Shown: positions 39,556 to 48,704, counted from the first letter of the stretch. The stretch is 64,000 nt of DNA from DASSUW01 sp963803335 (GCA_963803335.1 CAWDME010000012.1:124001-188000); one strand, 5' to 3'. Made by a program: numbers and translations. The notes: generated by a model not told the origin, from the sequence alone.

Positions 39556-40010
39556 CCGAGGTCCGCCACGAGGCGCCCGACGCGCCCGCGGCGCAGGCGC
39601 TGTTCGACGAGTACATGGCGCTGGTGCGCGAGCGTACGCACGCCGACTTCCAGCCCGTCGAGCACATCTTCGCCACGCCCGACGCGTTCAGCGGCCCGGG
39701 ATCGGCGTGGCTCGTGATCTACGACGACGGGCAGCCGGTGGCGTGCGGCGGGCTGCGCGCGCTCGATGCCGACACCGGCGAGATCAAGCGCATGTTCGTG
39801 ACCGCGAACGCACGCCGGCGCGGCCATGCGCGCCGCCTGCTCGCCGCGCTGGAGGGCATCGCCCGCGACGCGGGCCAGACGCGCATCCGGCTGCTCACGA
39901 CCGAGCTGCTGCCGGAGGCGATCGAGCTCTACCGCCGCACCGGCTACACGATCGTCTCCAGCCACGTCGAGGACGGCCACGAGGACTACTGGATGGAGAA
40001 GCCGCTGTGA
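39552..40010 (+). CDS. GNAT N-acetyltransferase
   Basis: 152 aa. GNAT fold with the acetyl-CoA loop region IKRMFVTANARRRGHARRLLAALEGIARDAG (R-x-x-G-x-G/A variant) and the C-terminal EAIELYRRTGYTIV motif. GTG at 39552 overlaps the phosphatase stop as GTGA. Substrate unknown; proximity suggests co-expression with the phosphatase. Confidence 0.88.
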   Translation: MTEVRHEAPDAPAAQALFDEYMALVRERTHADFQPVEHIFATPDAFSGPGSAWLVIYDDGQPVACGGLRALDADTGEIKRMFVTANARRRGHARRLLAALEGIARDAGQTRIRLLTTELLPEAIELYRRTGYTIVSSHVEDGHEDYWMEKPL

Positions 40011-40030
40011 GCCGCTAGCGTCTTTGGCTC

Positions 40031-40921
40031 ATGGGCGAGCAGCTCTGCACCGTCAACGACGTCACGATCTGTTACGAGACCTTCGGCGACCCCGCCGATC
40101 CCGCCGCCCTGCTCGTGATGGGACTGGCGACGCAGATGGTCGGCTGGCCGGACGACTTCTGCAGCGAGCTGGCCGCGCGCGGCTTTTACGTCATCCGCTT
40201 CGACAACCGCGACATCGGCCGCTCGCAGAAGTTCGACCACCCGGTCCCGACGCTCCGCCAGCTGCTGTTCCGCGACAAGAAGGCCGCGGGCTACACGCTC
40301 GAGCACATGGCCGATGACGGCTTCGGGCTGCTCGACCACCTGGGGATCGAGCGCGCACACCTCGTCGGCGTCTCGATGGGCGGCATGATCGCCCAGACGA
40401 TGGCGGCCAGGCACCCGGAGCGCGTCCTCTCGCTCGCCTCGATGCTGTCCAACACCGGCGCCCGCTGGAGCGGCCAGCCGCTGCCGACGATGTACCCGTA
40501 CCTGCTGCGCAAGCCGCCGCGCGACCGCGAGGGCTACATCCGGCACGGAATCGACCTGTTCCACAAGATCGGCTCGCCCGGCTTCCCGCGCGACGACGCG
40601 CAGCTGCGCGAGATCGCGGCCCGCAGCTACGACCGCGGGCTCAACCCGGCCGGCAGCCTGCGCCAGCTCGCGGCGATCGTCGCGTCCGGCGATCGCACGC
40701 CGCTGCTGCGCGAGATCAAGGTCCCGACCGTCGTCGTCCACGGCACCAAGGACAAGCTCGTGCCGGCCTCGGGGGCCCGCGCGACGGCGAAGGCGATCCC
40801 GGGTGCCCGGCTCGTCATGATCGAGGGCATGGGCCACGACCTTCCGCGCGGCGCCTGGCCGCGGATGCTCGACGCGATCGAGGAGAACGCCGCGCGCGCC
40901 GGCGAGCCGGCCGCGGCATGA
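40031..40921 (+). CDS. Alpha/beta hydrolase (methylesterase-like)
   Basis: 296 aa. Nucleophile elbow GVSMGGM (Ser115), with FDNRDIGRSQKFD, the late Asp in VVHGTKDKLVP and His in IEGMGHDLPRGAW. The overall pattern resembles the RdmC/aclacinomycin-methylesterase-like hydrolases that are common in actinobacteria. No signal peptide. ATG at 40031; its stop overlaps the cupin ATG by four bases, so the two may act on related small molecules. Confidence 0.87.
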   Translation: MGEQLCTVNDVTICYETFGDPADPAALLVMGLATQMVGWPDDFCSELAARGFYVIRFDNRDIGRSQKFDHPVPTLRQLLFRDKKAAGYTLEHMADDGFGLLDHLGIERAHLVGVSMGGMIAQTMAARHPERVLSLASMLSNTGARWSGQPLPTMYPYLLRKPPRDREGYIRHGIDLFHKIGSPGFPRDDAQLREIAARSYDRGLNPAGSLRQLAAIVASGDRTPLLREIKVPTVVVHGTKDKLVPASGARATAKAIPGARLVMIEGMGHDLPRGAWPRMLDAIEENAARAGEPAAA

Positions 40922-41385
40922 AGCTCGAGACCTGGCACGCGCCGCCCGGCGACGAGATCCCCAACCACCCGTCGTTCCCGGTGCTGCTGTACCGCGGCGT
41001 GAACGCGCCCGACGTGCGCGCGCTGTTCGCCGAGCACGGCTGGGGCGGCTCGTGGGTGGACGGCGTGTTCGGGTTCCACCACTTCCACTCGACCTCGCAC
41101 GAGGTGCTCGCCGTGCTGGCCGGCGAGGCGACGCTCGAGCTCGGCGGCCCGCAGGGCCAGGCCTTCGACGTCGCCGCCGGCGACGTGATCGTGCTGCCCG
41201 CGGGCACCGGCCACCGCCGGGCCACCGACCGCGACGGCTTCCAGGTGTGCGGCGCGTACCCCGCCGGCCAGGAGGACTACGACCTGCTGCGCGCGGCCGA
41301 CGATGCCGCGCGCGAGCGGATCCGGGCGCTGCCGGCCCCGCCGGACGACCCGGTCGGCGGCGACGGAGTCTCCACCTGGCGGTGA
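40918..41385 (+). CDS. Cupin-domain protein (RmlC-like)
   Basis: 155 aa single-domain cupin. The metal-binding motif 1 appears as FHHFHSTSHEVLAVLAGE (three His, one Glu) and motif 2 as DVIVLPAGTGHRRA. The family includes YjlB-like proteins of this length. Enzymatic role unknown. It overlaps the hydrolase upstream and the hrpA start downstream, each by four bases or less. Confidence 0.85.
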   Translation: MKLETWHAPPGDEIPNHPSFPVLLYRGVNAPDVRALFAEHGWGGSWVDGVFGFHHFHSTSHEVLAVLAGEATLELGGPQGQAFDVAAGDVIVLPAGTGHRRATDRDGFQVCGAYPAGQEDYDLLRAADDAARERIRALPAPPDDPVGGDGVSTWR

Positions 41386-44300
41386 CGGCGGCGATCTCGT
41401 ACCCGCCGGAGCTGCCGATCAGCGCCCGGCGGGACGAGCTGCTCGCGGCGATCGGCGACAACCAGGTCGTGGTGGTGGCCGGCGAGACCGGCTCGGGCAA
41501 GACCACGCAGCTCCCGAAGATGTGTCTGGAGCTGGGGCGCGAGCGGATCGCCCACACGCAGCCGCGGCGGCTCGCCGCCCGTACCGTCGCCGCGCGGATC
41601 GCCGAGGAGATGCGCGTGCCGCTCGGCGAGGACGTCGGCTACGCGGTGCGCTTCCACGACCGCTCGCGGGGCACTACCCGAATCAAGCTGATGACCGACG
41701 GCCTGCTGCTGGCCGAGATCCGGCGCGACAAGCTGCTGCGCCGCTACGACACGGTCATCGTCGACGAGGCGCACGAGCGCAGCCTGAACATCGACTTCCT
41801 GCTCGGCTACCTGCACCGGATCCTGCCGCGGCGGCCGGACCTGAAGCTGATCATCACGTCGGCCACGATCGACCCGCAGCGCTTCAGCGCCCACTTCGGG
41901 GGCGCGCCGGTGATCGAGGTCTCCGGCCGCACGTACCCGGTCGAGGTCCGCTACCGACCGGTCGAGGACGCCGACCGCGACCAGGAGGACGCGATCGCCG
42001 ACGCCGTCGAGGACCTGCAGCGCGATGGCCCCGGCGACGTGCTCGTGTTCCTGTCCGGCGAGCGCGAGATCCGCGACACGGCGGACGTGCTGCGCGGGCG
42101 GCTGCGGGCCGACGTCGAGGTGCTGCCGCTGTACGCGCGGCTCTCCGCGGCCGAGCAGCAGCGCGTGTTCAAGCCGCACCCGCGCCGGCGCGTGGTCCTC
42201 GCCACGAACGTGGCCGAGACGTCGCTGACCGTGCCGGGGATCCACTACGTCGTCGACCCCGGGACGGCGCGGATCAGCCGCTACAGCGCGCGGCTGAAGG
42301 TGCAGCGACTGCCGATCGAGCCGGTCTCACAGGCGTCGGCCGACCAGCGCAAGGGCCGCTGCGGGCGCGTCGCGTCAGGCATCTGCGTTCGCCTCTACGA
42401 CGAGGAGGACTTCGAGGCGCGCCCGCGCTTCACCGATCCCGAGATCCAGCGCACGAACCTGGCGTCGGTGATCCTGCAGATGGCGGCCGCCGGGCTCGGC
42501 GACATCGAGGACTTCCCGTTCCTGGACCCGCCCGACCGGCGCCAGGTGCGCGACGGCATCGCGCTGCTGGAGGAGCTCGGGGCGCTGCGCGCCGGCAAGC
42601 TCACCAAGCTCGGTCGCCGCCTCGCCGATCTGCCGGTCGACCCGCGCATGGCCCGGATGATCCTCGAGGCCGACAAGCTCGGCTGCACGACCGAGGCGAT
42701 CGTCATCGCCGCCGCGCTGTCGATCCAGGACGTGCGGGAGCGGCCGCAGGACAAGGCCGCGCAGGCCGACCAGTCGCATGCGCGCTTCGCCGACGAGAGC
42801 TCGGACTTCATGGCGCTGCTGAACCTGTGGCGCTACCTGCGGGACCTGCAGCGCGAGCTCTCCAGCAACCAGTTCCGCAAGCGCTGCCTGGCCGAGTACC
42901 TGCACCACCTGCGGATCCGCGAGTGGCAGGACCTCGTGGAGCAGCTGCGGCAGGCGGCGAAGGGGATCGGCGCGACCTTCAACCGCACGCCGGCCGAGCC
43001 GCACGACATCCACGTCGCCGTGCTGTCCGGGCTGCTCTCCCACATCGGGCTGCGCGACGGCCGCGAGTACACCGGCGCGCGCGGGGCGCGGTTCGCGATC
43101 TTCCCCGGGTCGGCGCTGGCGCGGCGCACGCCGGACTGGGTGATGGCGGCCGAGCTGGTCGAGACGTCGCGGTTGTGGGGCCGGACGGTCGCGCGGATCG
43201 ACCCGCAGTGGATCGAGCCGCTGTCACAGCACCTCGTCAAGCGCACGTACTCCGAGCCGCGCTGGTCGGGCAAGCGCGGCTCGGTTGTGGCGACCGAGCG
43301 GCTGACGCTCTACGGGCTGCCGATCGTGACCGACCGCACGGTCCAGTACGGGCGGATCGACCCGGTGCTCTCGCGCGAGCTGTTCATCCGCCGCGCCCTG
43401 GTCGAGGGCGACTGGACGGCCCGTCACGAGTTCCTGGCCGAGAACCGCCGGCTCGTGGACGAGGTCGAGGCGCTGGAGGACCGCGCGCGGCGGCGCGACA
43501 TCCTCGTCGACGACGAGGCGCTGTTCGGGTTCTACGCGGCGCGGATCCCCGACGACGTGGTGTCGGCCGCGCACTTCGACCGCTGGTGGCGGGACGCGCG
43601 CCGCGAGCAGCCGGATCGCTTGACGTTCACGCGCGAGCTGCTGATGCGCGGCGTGGCGGACGATCCGCGCGACTGGCCGGAGACGTGGAAGCAGGGTGAC
43701 CTGGAGCTGGCCCTGACGTACCGGTTCGAGCCCGGCGCCGAGGACGACGGCGTGACCGTCCACGTGCCGCTCGCGGTGCTGGGCCAGCTGCGGCCGGACC
43801 GCTTCGAGTGGCTTGTGCCGGGGCTGCGCGAGGAGCTCGTGACCACGCTGATCCGGGCGCTGCCGAAGGAGCTGCGGCGCCCTCTGGTGCCCGTGCCGGA
43901 GACCGCGGCGGCAGTGCTGGCCGCGCTGCGGCCGCGGCGCCGGCCGCTGCTCAACGACATGGCCGAGGCGATCGAGCGGCTGCGCGGGGTGCGCGTGCCG
44001 GTCTCCGCGTTCGATGTCGGCCGGCTGCCGCCGCACCTGCGCGTGACGTTCCAGGTCGAGGACACCCAGCGCGGCGTGCTGGCGCGCGACAAGGACCTCC
44101 CGCGCGTGCGCGAGGCGGTGCGGCCGCGGCTGCGGGCGGAGCTGACCGCCGCGGCGGGGTCTCTGGAACGGCACGGGGAGACGGCGTGGACGATGGGCAC
44201 GCTGCCGCAGTCGGTGACGCTGCCGGGGACGGGAGCGGCGGTCACCGCCTATCCGGCGCTCGTCGACGAGGGTTCCACGGTCGGCGTGCGGACGTTCGAG

Positions 44301-44996
44301 ACGGCGGCCGCGCAGCGGGCCGCGATGGCGGCGGGGACGCGCCGGCTGCTGCTCCTCACCTGCCCCTCCCCCGGCCGCTACGTGCTCGGCCGGCTCGACA
44401 ACGCCGCGCGACTCGTGGTCACCTCGGCGGTGCTGGACGACGCGACCGCCGCGGCGGTCGACGCGCTGGTCGCCGAGGCGGGCGGCCCGGCGTGGGACAA
44501 GGCGGGCTTCGCGGCGCTGCGTGGGTTCGTGGCGGGCTCGCTGGCCGAGCGGACGCTGGCGATCGTCGACCAGGTCGTGCGGATCCTCGACGGGGCGCGC
44601 GAGGTCGAGCAGCGGCTGGAGCCGCTGACGGCGGTGCCGTTGCAGCCGGCGCGCGCCGACGTCCGCGAGCAGCTGCGCCGGCTCGTGTCTCCGGGCTTCG
44701 TCGCGGCGACCGGAGCGGATCGGTTGGCGGATGTTGAGCGCTACCTGCGCGCCGCGGTGCGGCGGCTCGAGCGGCTCCCGGACGCGGTCGCCATCGACCG
44801 CGACCGCATGAACGCGATCCACGAGCTCGAGCGGCTGTACCGCGAGCGCCTGACGGCCACGACGCGTCCGGAGACGCTGCGCGAGGTGCCGTGGATGCTC
44901 GAGGAACTGCGTGTCTCGCACTTCGCGCAGGCGCTCGGCGTGAAGGGCGGCGCGTCGAGCAAGCGGATCCGGCGGCTGCTAGACCAAGGGTCGTGA
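41382..44996 (+). CDS. hrpA: ATP-dependent DEAH-box RNA helicase HrpA
   Basis: 1204 aa, close to the family length of about 1300. Motif I GETGSGKTTQ (about 34-43), Ia TQPRRLAAR, II DEAH (VDEAHERSLNIDFLLGYL), III SAT (ITSATIDPQRF), and VI QRKGRCGR (SADQRKGRCGRVASG) are all present, followed by the HA2/ratchet and OB domains and the long HrpA-specific C-terminal region (DUF3418). It unwinds RNA and in E. coli rescues stalled ribosomes and processes mRNA. GTG at 41382 overlaps the cupin stop; the larger in-frame extension lies inside the cupin gene. Confidence 0.95.
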   Translation: MTAAISYPPELPISARRDELLAAIGDNQVVVVAGETGSGKTTQLPKMCLELGRERIAHTQPRRLAARTVAARIAEEMRVPLGEDVGYAVRFHDRSRGTTRIKLMTDGLLLAEIRRDKLLRRYDTVIVDEAHERSLNIDFLLGYLHRILPRRPDLKLIITSATIDPQRFSAHFGGAPVIEVSGRTYPVEVRYRPVEDADRDQEDAIADAVEDLQRDGPGDVLVFLSGEREIRDTADVLRGRLRADVEVLPLYARLSAAEQQRVFKPHPRRRVVLATNVAETSLTVPGIHYVVDPGTARISRYSARLKVQRLPIEPVSQASADQRKGRCGRVASGICVRLYDEEDFEARPRFTDPEIQRTNLASVILQMAAAGLGDIEDFPFLDPPDRRQVRDGIALLEELGALRAGKLTKLGRRLADLPVDPRMARMILEADKLGCTTEAIVIAAALSIQDVRERPQDKAAQADQSHARFADESSDFMALLNLWRYLRDLQRELSSNQFRKRCLAEYLHHLRIREWQDLVEQLRQAAKGIGATFNRTPAEPHDIHVAVLSGLLSHIGLRDGREYTGARGARFAIFPGSALARRTPDWVMAAELVETSRLWGRTVARIDPQWIEPLSQHLVKRTYSEPRWSGKRGSVVATERLTLYGLPIVTDRTVQYGRIDPVLSRELFIRRALVEGDWTARHEFLAENRRLVDEVEALEDRARRRDILVDDEALFGFYAARIPDDVVSAAHFDRWWRDARREQPDRLTFTRELLMRGVADDPRDWPETWKQGDLELALTYRFEPGAEDDGVTVHVPLAVLGQLRPDRFEWLVPGLREELVTTLIRALPKELRRPLVPVPETAAAVLAALRPRRRPLLNDMAEAIERLRGVRVPVSAFDVGRLPPHLRVTFQVEDTQRGVLARDKDLPRVREAVRPRLRAELTAAAGSLERHGETAWTMGTLPQSVTLPGTGAAVTAYPALVDEGSTVGVRTFETAAAQRAAMAAGTRRLLLLTCPSPGRYVLGRLDNAARLVVTSAVLDDATAAAVDALVAEAGGPAWDKAGFAALRGFVAGSLAERTLAIVDQVVRILDGAREVEQRLEPLTAVPLQPARADVREQLRRLVSPGFVAATGADRLADVERYLRAAVRRLERLPDAVAIDRDRMNAIHELERLYRERLTATTRPETLREVPWMLEELRVSHFAQALGVKGGASSKRIRRLLDQGS

Positions 44997-45580
44997 TCTT
45001 CTTCGCGCCGCCACCCGCCCCCGCGCCGCCGGCGCAGATCGTCGCCTACCACGACTCCGGCGACTGGGACGCCGACATCAGCCGCGTGATCCGCCGCGCC
45101 AAGCGCGTCGTGCGCGCCCACCTGCACGACCACCACCCGGCGATCGTGCTCGACGTCGACGACACGTCGCTCTCCAGCTACCGCTGCCGCAAAGCGGTCG
45201 GCTTCGCGCACGGGAAGGCGGACTGCGCCGGCCCCGGCAAGATGCCGGCGATCCGCCAGACGCGCAGCCTGTACCGCTACGCGGTGCGCCATGGGGTCCG
45301 TGTCTTCTTCATCACCGGCCGCCGCACGTCGATCCGCGCGACCACGATCGCCAACCTCCACCGAGCCGGCTACACGGGCCGCCTGCACGTCAAGCTGCGT
45401 CCGGTCGACGAGGCCCCGGGCAGCCACGACGGCTGGAAGGCCCGCACCCGCGCGCGGATCGTCAAGCGCGGCTACCGGATCGTCGCCAACGTCGGCGACC
45501 AGCGCAGCGACCTCGACGGAGGCAGCGCGCTGCGGGGCTTCAAGCTTCCCAATCCGATGTATGTGATCCCGACGGCCTGA
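44993..45580 (+). CDS. HAD-superfamily acid phosphatase (class B-like, IIIB)
   Basis: 195 aa. HAD motif I DVDDTSLSSY (Asp54, Asp56), motif II FFITGRRTS, and the C-terminal NVGDQRSDLDGG with motif IV acidic residues. The preceding YHDSGDWDADISRVIRRA helix is typical of secreted plant-VSP-like acid phosphatases, but the N-terminus here (MIFFAPPPAPAPPAQ) is short and not a convincing signal peptide, so location is uncertain. GTG at 44993 overlaps the hrpA stop as GTGA. The end overlaps the convergent zinc-ribbon gene by 41 bases. Confidence 0.82.
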   Translation: MIFFAPPPAPAPPAQIVAYHDSGDWDADISRVIRRAKRVVRAHLHDHHPAIVLDVDDTSLSSYRCRKAVGFAHGKADCAGPGKMPAIRQTRSLYRYAVRHGVRVFFITGRRTSIRATTIANLHRAGYTGRLHVKLRPVDEAPGSHDGWKARTRARIVKRGYRIVANVGDQRSDLDGGSALRGFKLPNPMYVIPTA

Positions 45581-45746
45581 ACCGCTCGAAGACCGTCACC
45601 ACGACGTCGCCCCCGCACTCGAGGCAGACCTTGCTCTTGATCGCGGACGGCCGGATCAGGCTCGTGCCCCCGACCCCGCACTCGGTGCAGTGGAACACGC
45701 ACTCGACAAAGGCGCCCGTCCGCAGCAGCTGTTCGTCGGCGTCCAT
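45540..45746 (-). CDS. Small zinc-ribbon protein
   Basis: 68 aa from the ATG at 45746. Cys pairs at 20/23 (HCTEC) and 41/44 (VCLEC), with an extra Cys16, form a zinc ribbon; the rest is short basic and polar sequence. Could be a nucleic-acid- or protein-binding adaptor. Overlaps the HAD gene tail to tail. Seven more residues would come from a GTG at 45767. Confidence 0.6.
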   Translation of the reverse strand: MDADEQLLRTGAFVECVFHCTECGVGGTSLIRPSAIKSKVCLECGGDVVVTVFERFRPSGSHTSDWEA

Positions 45747-45805
45747 GCGCGGCGAATCGTGCCACAACCCGTGTCGGGGAACCTGACCAATAGGCCAGGC
45801 TGACC

Positions 45806-46114
45806 TTGCCCGCCTTCCGCCGCACGACTACGGACCAGGTCGTGCCGGCGCAGCGATGGGGCCTCGGCGCCGCAGGGGTCGACGCCCAACTCAAGGGCGG
45901 CTGGGGCCCCGGGTCGCAGCCCGGCGTCGCGGGCGGCGACTTCGACCGGCAGATGGGCGTGATCACGGTCGCTGGGAAGCCTTTGGCGGTGGCGATCGCG
46001 GACGCGCCGGCCGACGGATCGCACGACACCGGAACCCGCAACCTCACGAGCATCGCCCGCTGGCTTGTCGCGCACGCCGACGTCCGCGCGCTGCCGGCAC
46101 GCGCGAGCTGCTGA
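45806..46114 (+). pseudogene. C-terminal remnant of a beta-lactamase/PBP-like serine hydrolase
   Basis: A 102-residue reading frame resembles only the last third of class-A-type serine hydrolases: PAQRWGLGAAG, then LKGGWGPG in the place of the KTG motif, a strand pair (RQMGVITVAGKPLAVAIADAP) and the terminal helix TGTRNLTSIARWLVAHAD. The SxxK and SxN motifs are absent and only about 60 bases separate it from the upstream zinc-ribbon gene, so the N-terminal part has been lost. It is followed directly by another damaged gene. Confidence 0.5.
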
Positions 46115-46154
46115 TACGCGGGAGCGCGCCCCACTCTCGTAGCCTCTCGAGGCA

Positions 46155-47016
46155 ATGCCGCGCTCCCTCGTCTGGACCCTGTACGGGCTCCTCGTACTGA
46201 TCTGGTCCAGCACCTGGGTGGCGATCAAGATCGGGCTCGACGATCTGCCGCCGCTGTTCTCGGCGGGCATCCGGTTCACGGTCGCGGGCGCTGGGCTGTT
46301 GCTCCTGGCGCGGGCGACCCGCCGTCCGCTTCGCACCGACGCGGGGCTCGCGACGGTGATGGCGCTGTTCCCGTTCGCCGCCGCGTACGGGCTCATCTAC
46401 TGGGGCGAGCAGTACGTGCCGTCGGGGCTGGCCGCGGTGCTGTTCGGGGCGATGCCGCTTTACGCGGCGCTGATCGCGGCAGTCGCGCTGCCCGACGAGC
46501 CACTGCGCGACGCGGCTGCTCGCCGGCATCGCCGTCGCGATCGGTGGGCTGGCACTGGCGTTCGACCAGAGCCTGTCGCTGGGGGACGAGAAATGGGCGG
46601 CGCTCGCCGCCACGGCGTGTGCGCTCGCGCCCCTGGCGGCCGCCATCGGGACCGTCTCGATCAAGCGTCGCGGCGGGCGGCTGGATCCGATCGTCCTCAA
46701 CGGCTGGGCGATGCTCGGCGGCGGGCTGCTGCTGCTCGCCACGTCGGCGCCGACCGAGGACTGGGGCACCGCGACGTGGACCGCGAGCGCGATCGGCTCG
46801 ATCGCCTACCTCGCCGCCGTCGGCTCGGCGCTGACGTTCGTGACGCTGACGATCCTGCTCCGGGAGCTGCCGGCCGTGACGATGTCGTACATCACGCTGA
46901 TCCTCCCGTTCGGCGCCCTCGTGTTCGGCGCCGCGCTGTACGACGAGACGATCACGCTCGCGGCGGTCGGCGGCGCGACCCTGGTCGCGAGCGGTCTCAC
47001 GCTCGCGGCACGGTAG
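46155..47016 (+). pseudogene. EamA/DMT-family transporter with +1 frameshift
   Basis: The N-terminal half (MPRSLVWTLYGLLVLIWSST ... ALPDEPLRD) and the C-terminal half (LLAGIAVAIGGLALAFDQ ... ASGLTLAAR) are both good EamA repeats but in different frames. Removing one base near 46512 (GAC-G-CGG to GAC-CGG) restores a 286-aa, ten-helix drug/metabolite transporter. The span is 862 bases, one more than a multiple of three. Either a sequencing or assembly error or a recent inactivating insertion. The intact protein would be a full-length DMT exporter of unknown substrate. Confidence 0.8.
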
Positions 47017-47025
47017 AAACCGCAT

Positions 47026-48102
47026 ATGTGCCGCAACCCGCTGCTCTGCGTCGTGCCGCCGCACGTGCTCAACAACATCGTCGTCAACGGCACGAAGAGC
47101 CAACGCGCATGGGCGCTCAGGACACTCAGCGCCGACGCGACGATCCGCCAGGCGCGCGCGATCAACACGAAGGCGCGTGGCCGCAAGGGCCCGCGCGAGG
47201 GGTACGACGTGCTCGCCGCGGCCGGCCCCGCCGAGCCCAACCGCATCATCTGGGACGCCCGCCATTCGTACGAGGTCACGGGCCTCGGACGCGTGCGTGA
47301 CGAGAACGACCCGCCGGTGAAGGACCCAGCCGTCAACGAGGCGTTCGACGGCCTCGGCGACACCTGGGACTTCTGGCAGCAGGTCTTCAGCCGCGACTCG
47401 ATCGACGACGCCAACATGCCGATGCGCGGCGTCGTCCACTTCGGCGAGGAGTACCCGAACGCGTTCTGGGACGGCCGGCGGATGGTGTTCGGCGACGGCG
47501 ACGGCGAGATCTTCACCCGCTTCACCAAGGCGCTCGACGTGATCGGGCACGAGCTCGGCCACGGCGTGATCGAGGACGAGGCGGCGCTCGAGTACCACGG
47601 GCAGTCCGGCGCGCTGAACGAGCACATCGCGGACGTCGCGGGCACGATGGTCAAGCAGCGCAAGCTCGGCCAGACCGTCGGCCAGGCGGACTGGCTCATC
47701 GGCGCCGACATCCGCGGCAGCGACTTCCACGGCGACGCGCTGCGCTCGATGAAGGCGCCCGGCACCGCCTACGACGATCCCAAGCTGGGCAAGGACCCGC
47801 AGCCGGCCCACTTCAAGGACTACGTGAACACGCTCGACGACAATGGCGGCGTCCACATCAACTCGGGCATTCCCAATCACGCCTTCTACCTGCTCGCCAC
47901 GAACCTCGGCGGCCGCTCCTGGCAGGCGCCCGGGCGCATCTGGTACGACGCGCTGCGCAGCCCGCTGCTGATGCCGACGAGCTCGTTCATCGCGTTCGCG
48001 CGCATCACCCAGCGCGCCGCGCGCCAGCGCTTCGGGACCGGCTCGACCGAGGCCAAGGCGACCCACGAGGCCTGGGCCGAGGTGGGTATCAGCTGGGAAT
48101 GA
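47026..48102 (+). CDS. M4 metallopeptidase, protealysin-like
   Basis: 358 aa. Zinc site HELGH (175-179) with the third ligand Glu199 and Asp203 in GALNEHIADVAG, and the catalytic His in DNGGVHINSGIPNHA. It has no signal peptide; instead a short propeptide with CVVPPHVLNNIV, the PPxx-type precursor motif of protealysins. These proteases are made with a short self-cleaved prosegment and may be intracellular or exported by an unknown route. Its stop overlaps the start of the emfourin-like gene, a known protease/inhibitor pairing. Confidence 0.92.
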   Translation: MCRNPLLCVVPPHVLNNIVVNGTKSQRAWALRTLSADATIRQARAINTKARGRKGPREGYDVLAAAGPAEPNRIIWDARHSYEVTGLGRVRDENDPPVKDPAVNEAFDGLGDTWDFWQQVFSRDSIDDANMPMRGVVHFGEEYPNAFWDGRRMVFGDGDGEIFTRFTKALDVIGHELGHGVIEDEAALEYHGQSGALNEHIADVAGTMVKQRKLGQTVGQADWLIGADIRGSDFHGDALRSMKAPGTAYDDPKLGKDPQPAHFKDYVNTLDDNGGVHINSGIPNHAFYLLATNLGGRSWQAPGRIWYDALRSPLLMPTSSFIAFARITQRAARQRFGTGSTEAKATHEAWAEVGISWE

Positions 48103-48374
48103 GGATCGAGGTCCGCCAGCAGGGCGGGTTCGCCGGGCTGCGGCCCCCGCCGCTCGTGCTCGAGACCGACGACCTCGAGCCGGACACGGCACGCGATGTC
48201 GAGCGGCTCGCGAACGCCCTGCCCGCGGGCCGAGACGAACCAAGCCGCGGCGCCGACCTCCTGCGCTACGACGTCACGGTCTCAGGCCGCACGACGACCT
48301 ACCACGAGCCTGACGTGCCGGCCCCGGTACGGCGCCTGCTAGTACTCGCTCGCGACGCCGGCCGGAACGCGTAG
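48099..48374 (+). CDS. Emfourin-like protealysin inhibitor
   Basis: 91 aa. The RIEVRQQGGFAGLRPPPLVLETDDL start, with the GGFAG segment, and the closing strand LLRYDVTVSGRTTTYHEPDVPAPVRRLL match the emfourin family, inhibitors of M4 proteases of the protealysin group that are characteristically co-encoded. ATG overlaps the protease stop by four bases. It presumably holds the protease inactive in the cytoplasm. Its last 36 bases overlap the convergent STAS gene. Confidence 0.82.
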   Translation: MRIEVRQQGGFAGLRPPPLVLETDDLEPDTARDVERLANALPAGRDEPSRGADLLRYDVTVSGRTTTYHEPDVPAPVRRLLVLARDAGRNA

Positions 48375-48704
48375 CTCGTCCGGCACCTCATTGACCGTCA
48401 CGAAGTGCTGGCCGACGGCCGTGATCGCCAACAGGCGCTGCACCGCGGTACCGCCGCGCACGAGCAGCAGCTTGCGCCGGTCCCGCTGTGCCCGCCGGTT
48501 GGCGGCCAGCAGTCGTGCCAGCCCGGACGAGTCCAAGAACGAGAGACCGCGCAGGTCGAGCACCAGGCAGGGCGGACGCTCCCGCTCAACGCGTCGCAGC
48601 TCCTCGTCGAACGTGTATGCGTGCTCGAGATCCAGCTCGCCCCGCAGCGCTACGCGTACGGCACCGCCTGCGAGTGGCTCGACGGTCAGCCCGAAGCCTC
48701 GCAT
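48339..48704 (-). CDS. STAS-domain anti-anti-sigma factor-like protein
   Basis: 121 aa. STAS fold with ALRGELDLEHAYTFDEEL and the phospho-acceptor region LDLRGLSFLDSSGLARLL (Ser59 or Ser60). ATG at 48704 has GGGAGGGAG just upstream, the strongest SD in this part. Such proteins bind an anti-sigma kinase when unphosphorylated. The window also holds an RsbW-type ATPase (19565) and a SpoIIE-type phosphatase (37885), the other two classes of a partner-switching circuit, though not adjacent. Confidence 0.88.
   Translation of the reverse strand: MRGFGLTVEPLAGGAVRVALRGELDLEHAYTFDEELRRVERERPPCLVLDLRGLSFLDSSGLARLLAANRRAQRDRRKLLLVRGGTAVQRLLAITAVGQHFVTVNEVPDELRVPAGVASEY

Noticed and set aside
44741..45427. 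228-codon minus-strand frame between hrpA and the HAD phosphatase
   Set aside because: It lies opposite the end of hrpA and the HAD gene, both of which have family motifs.
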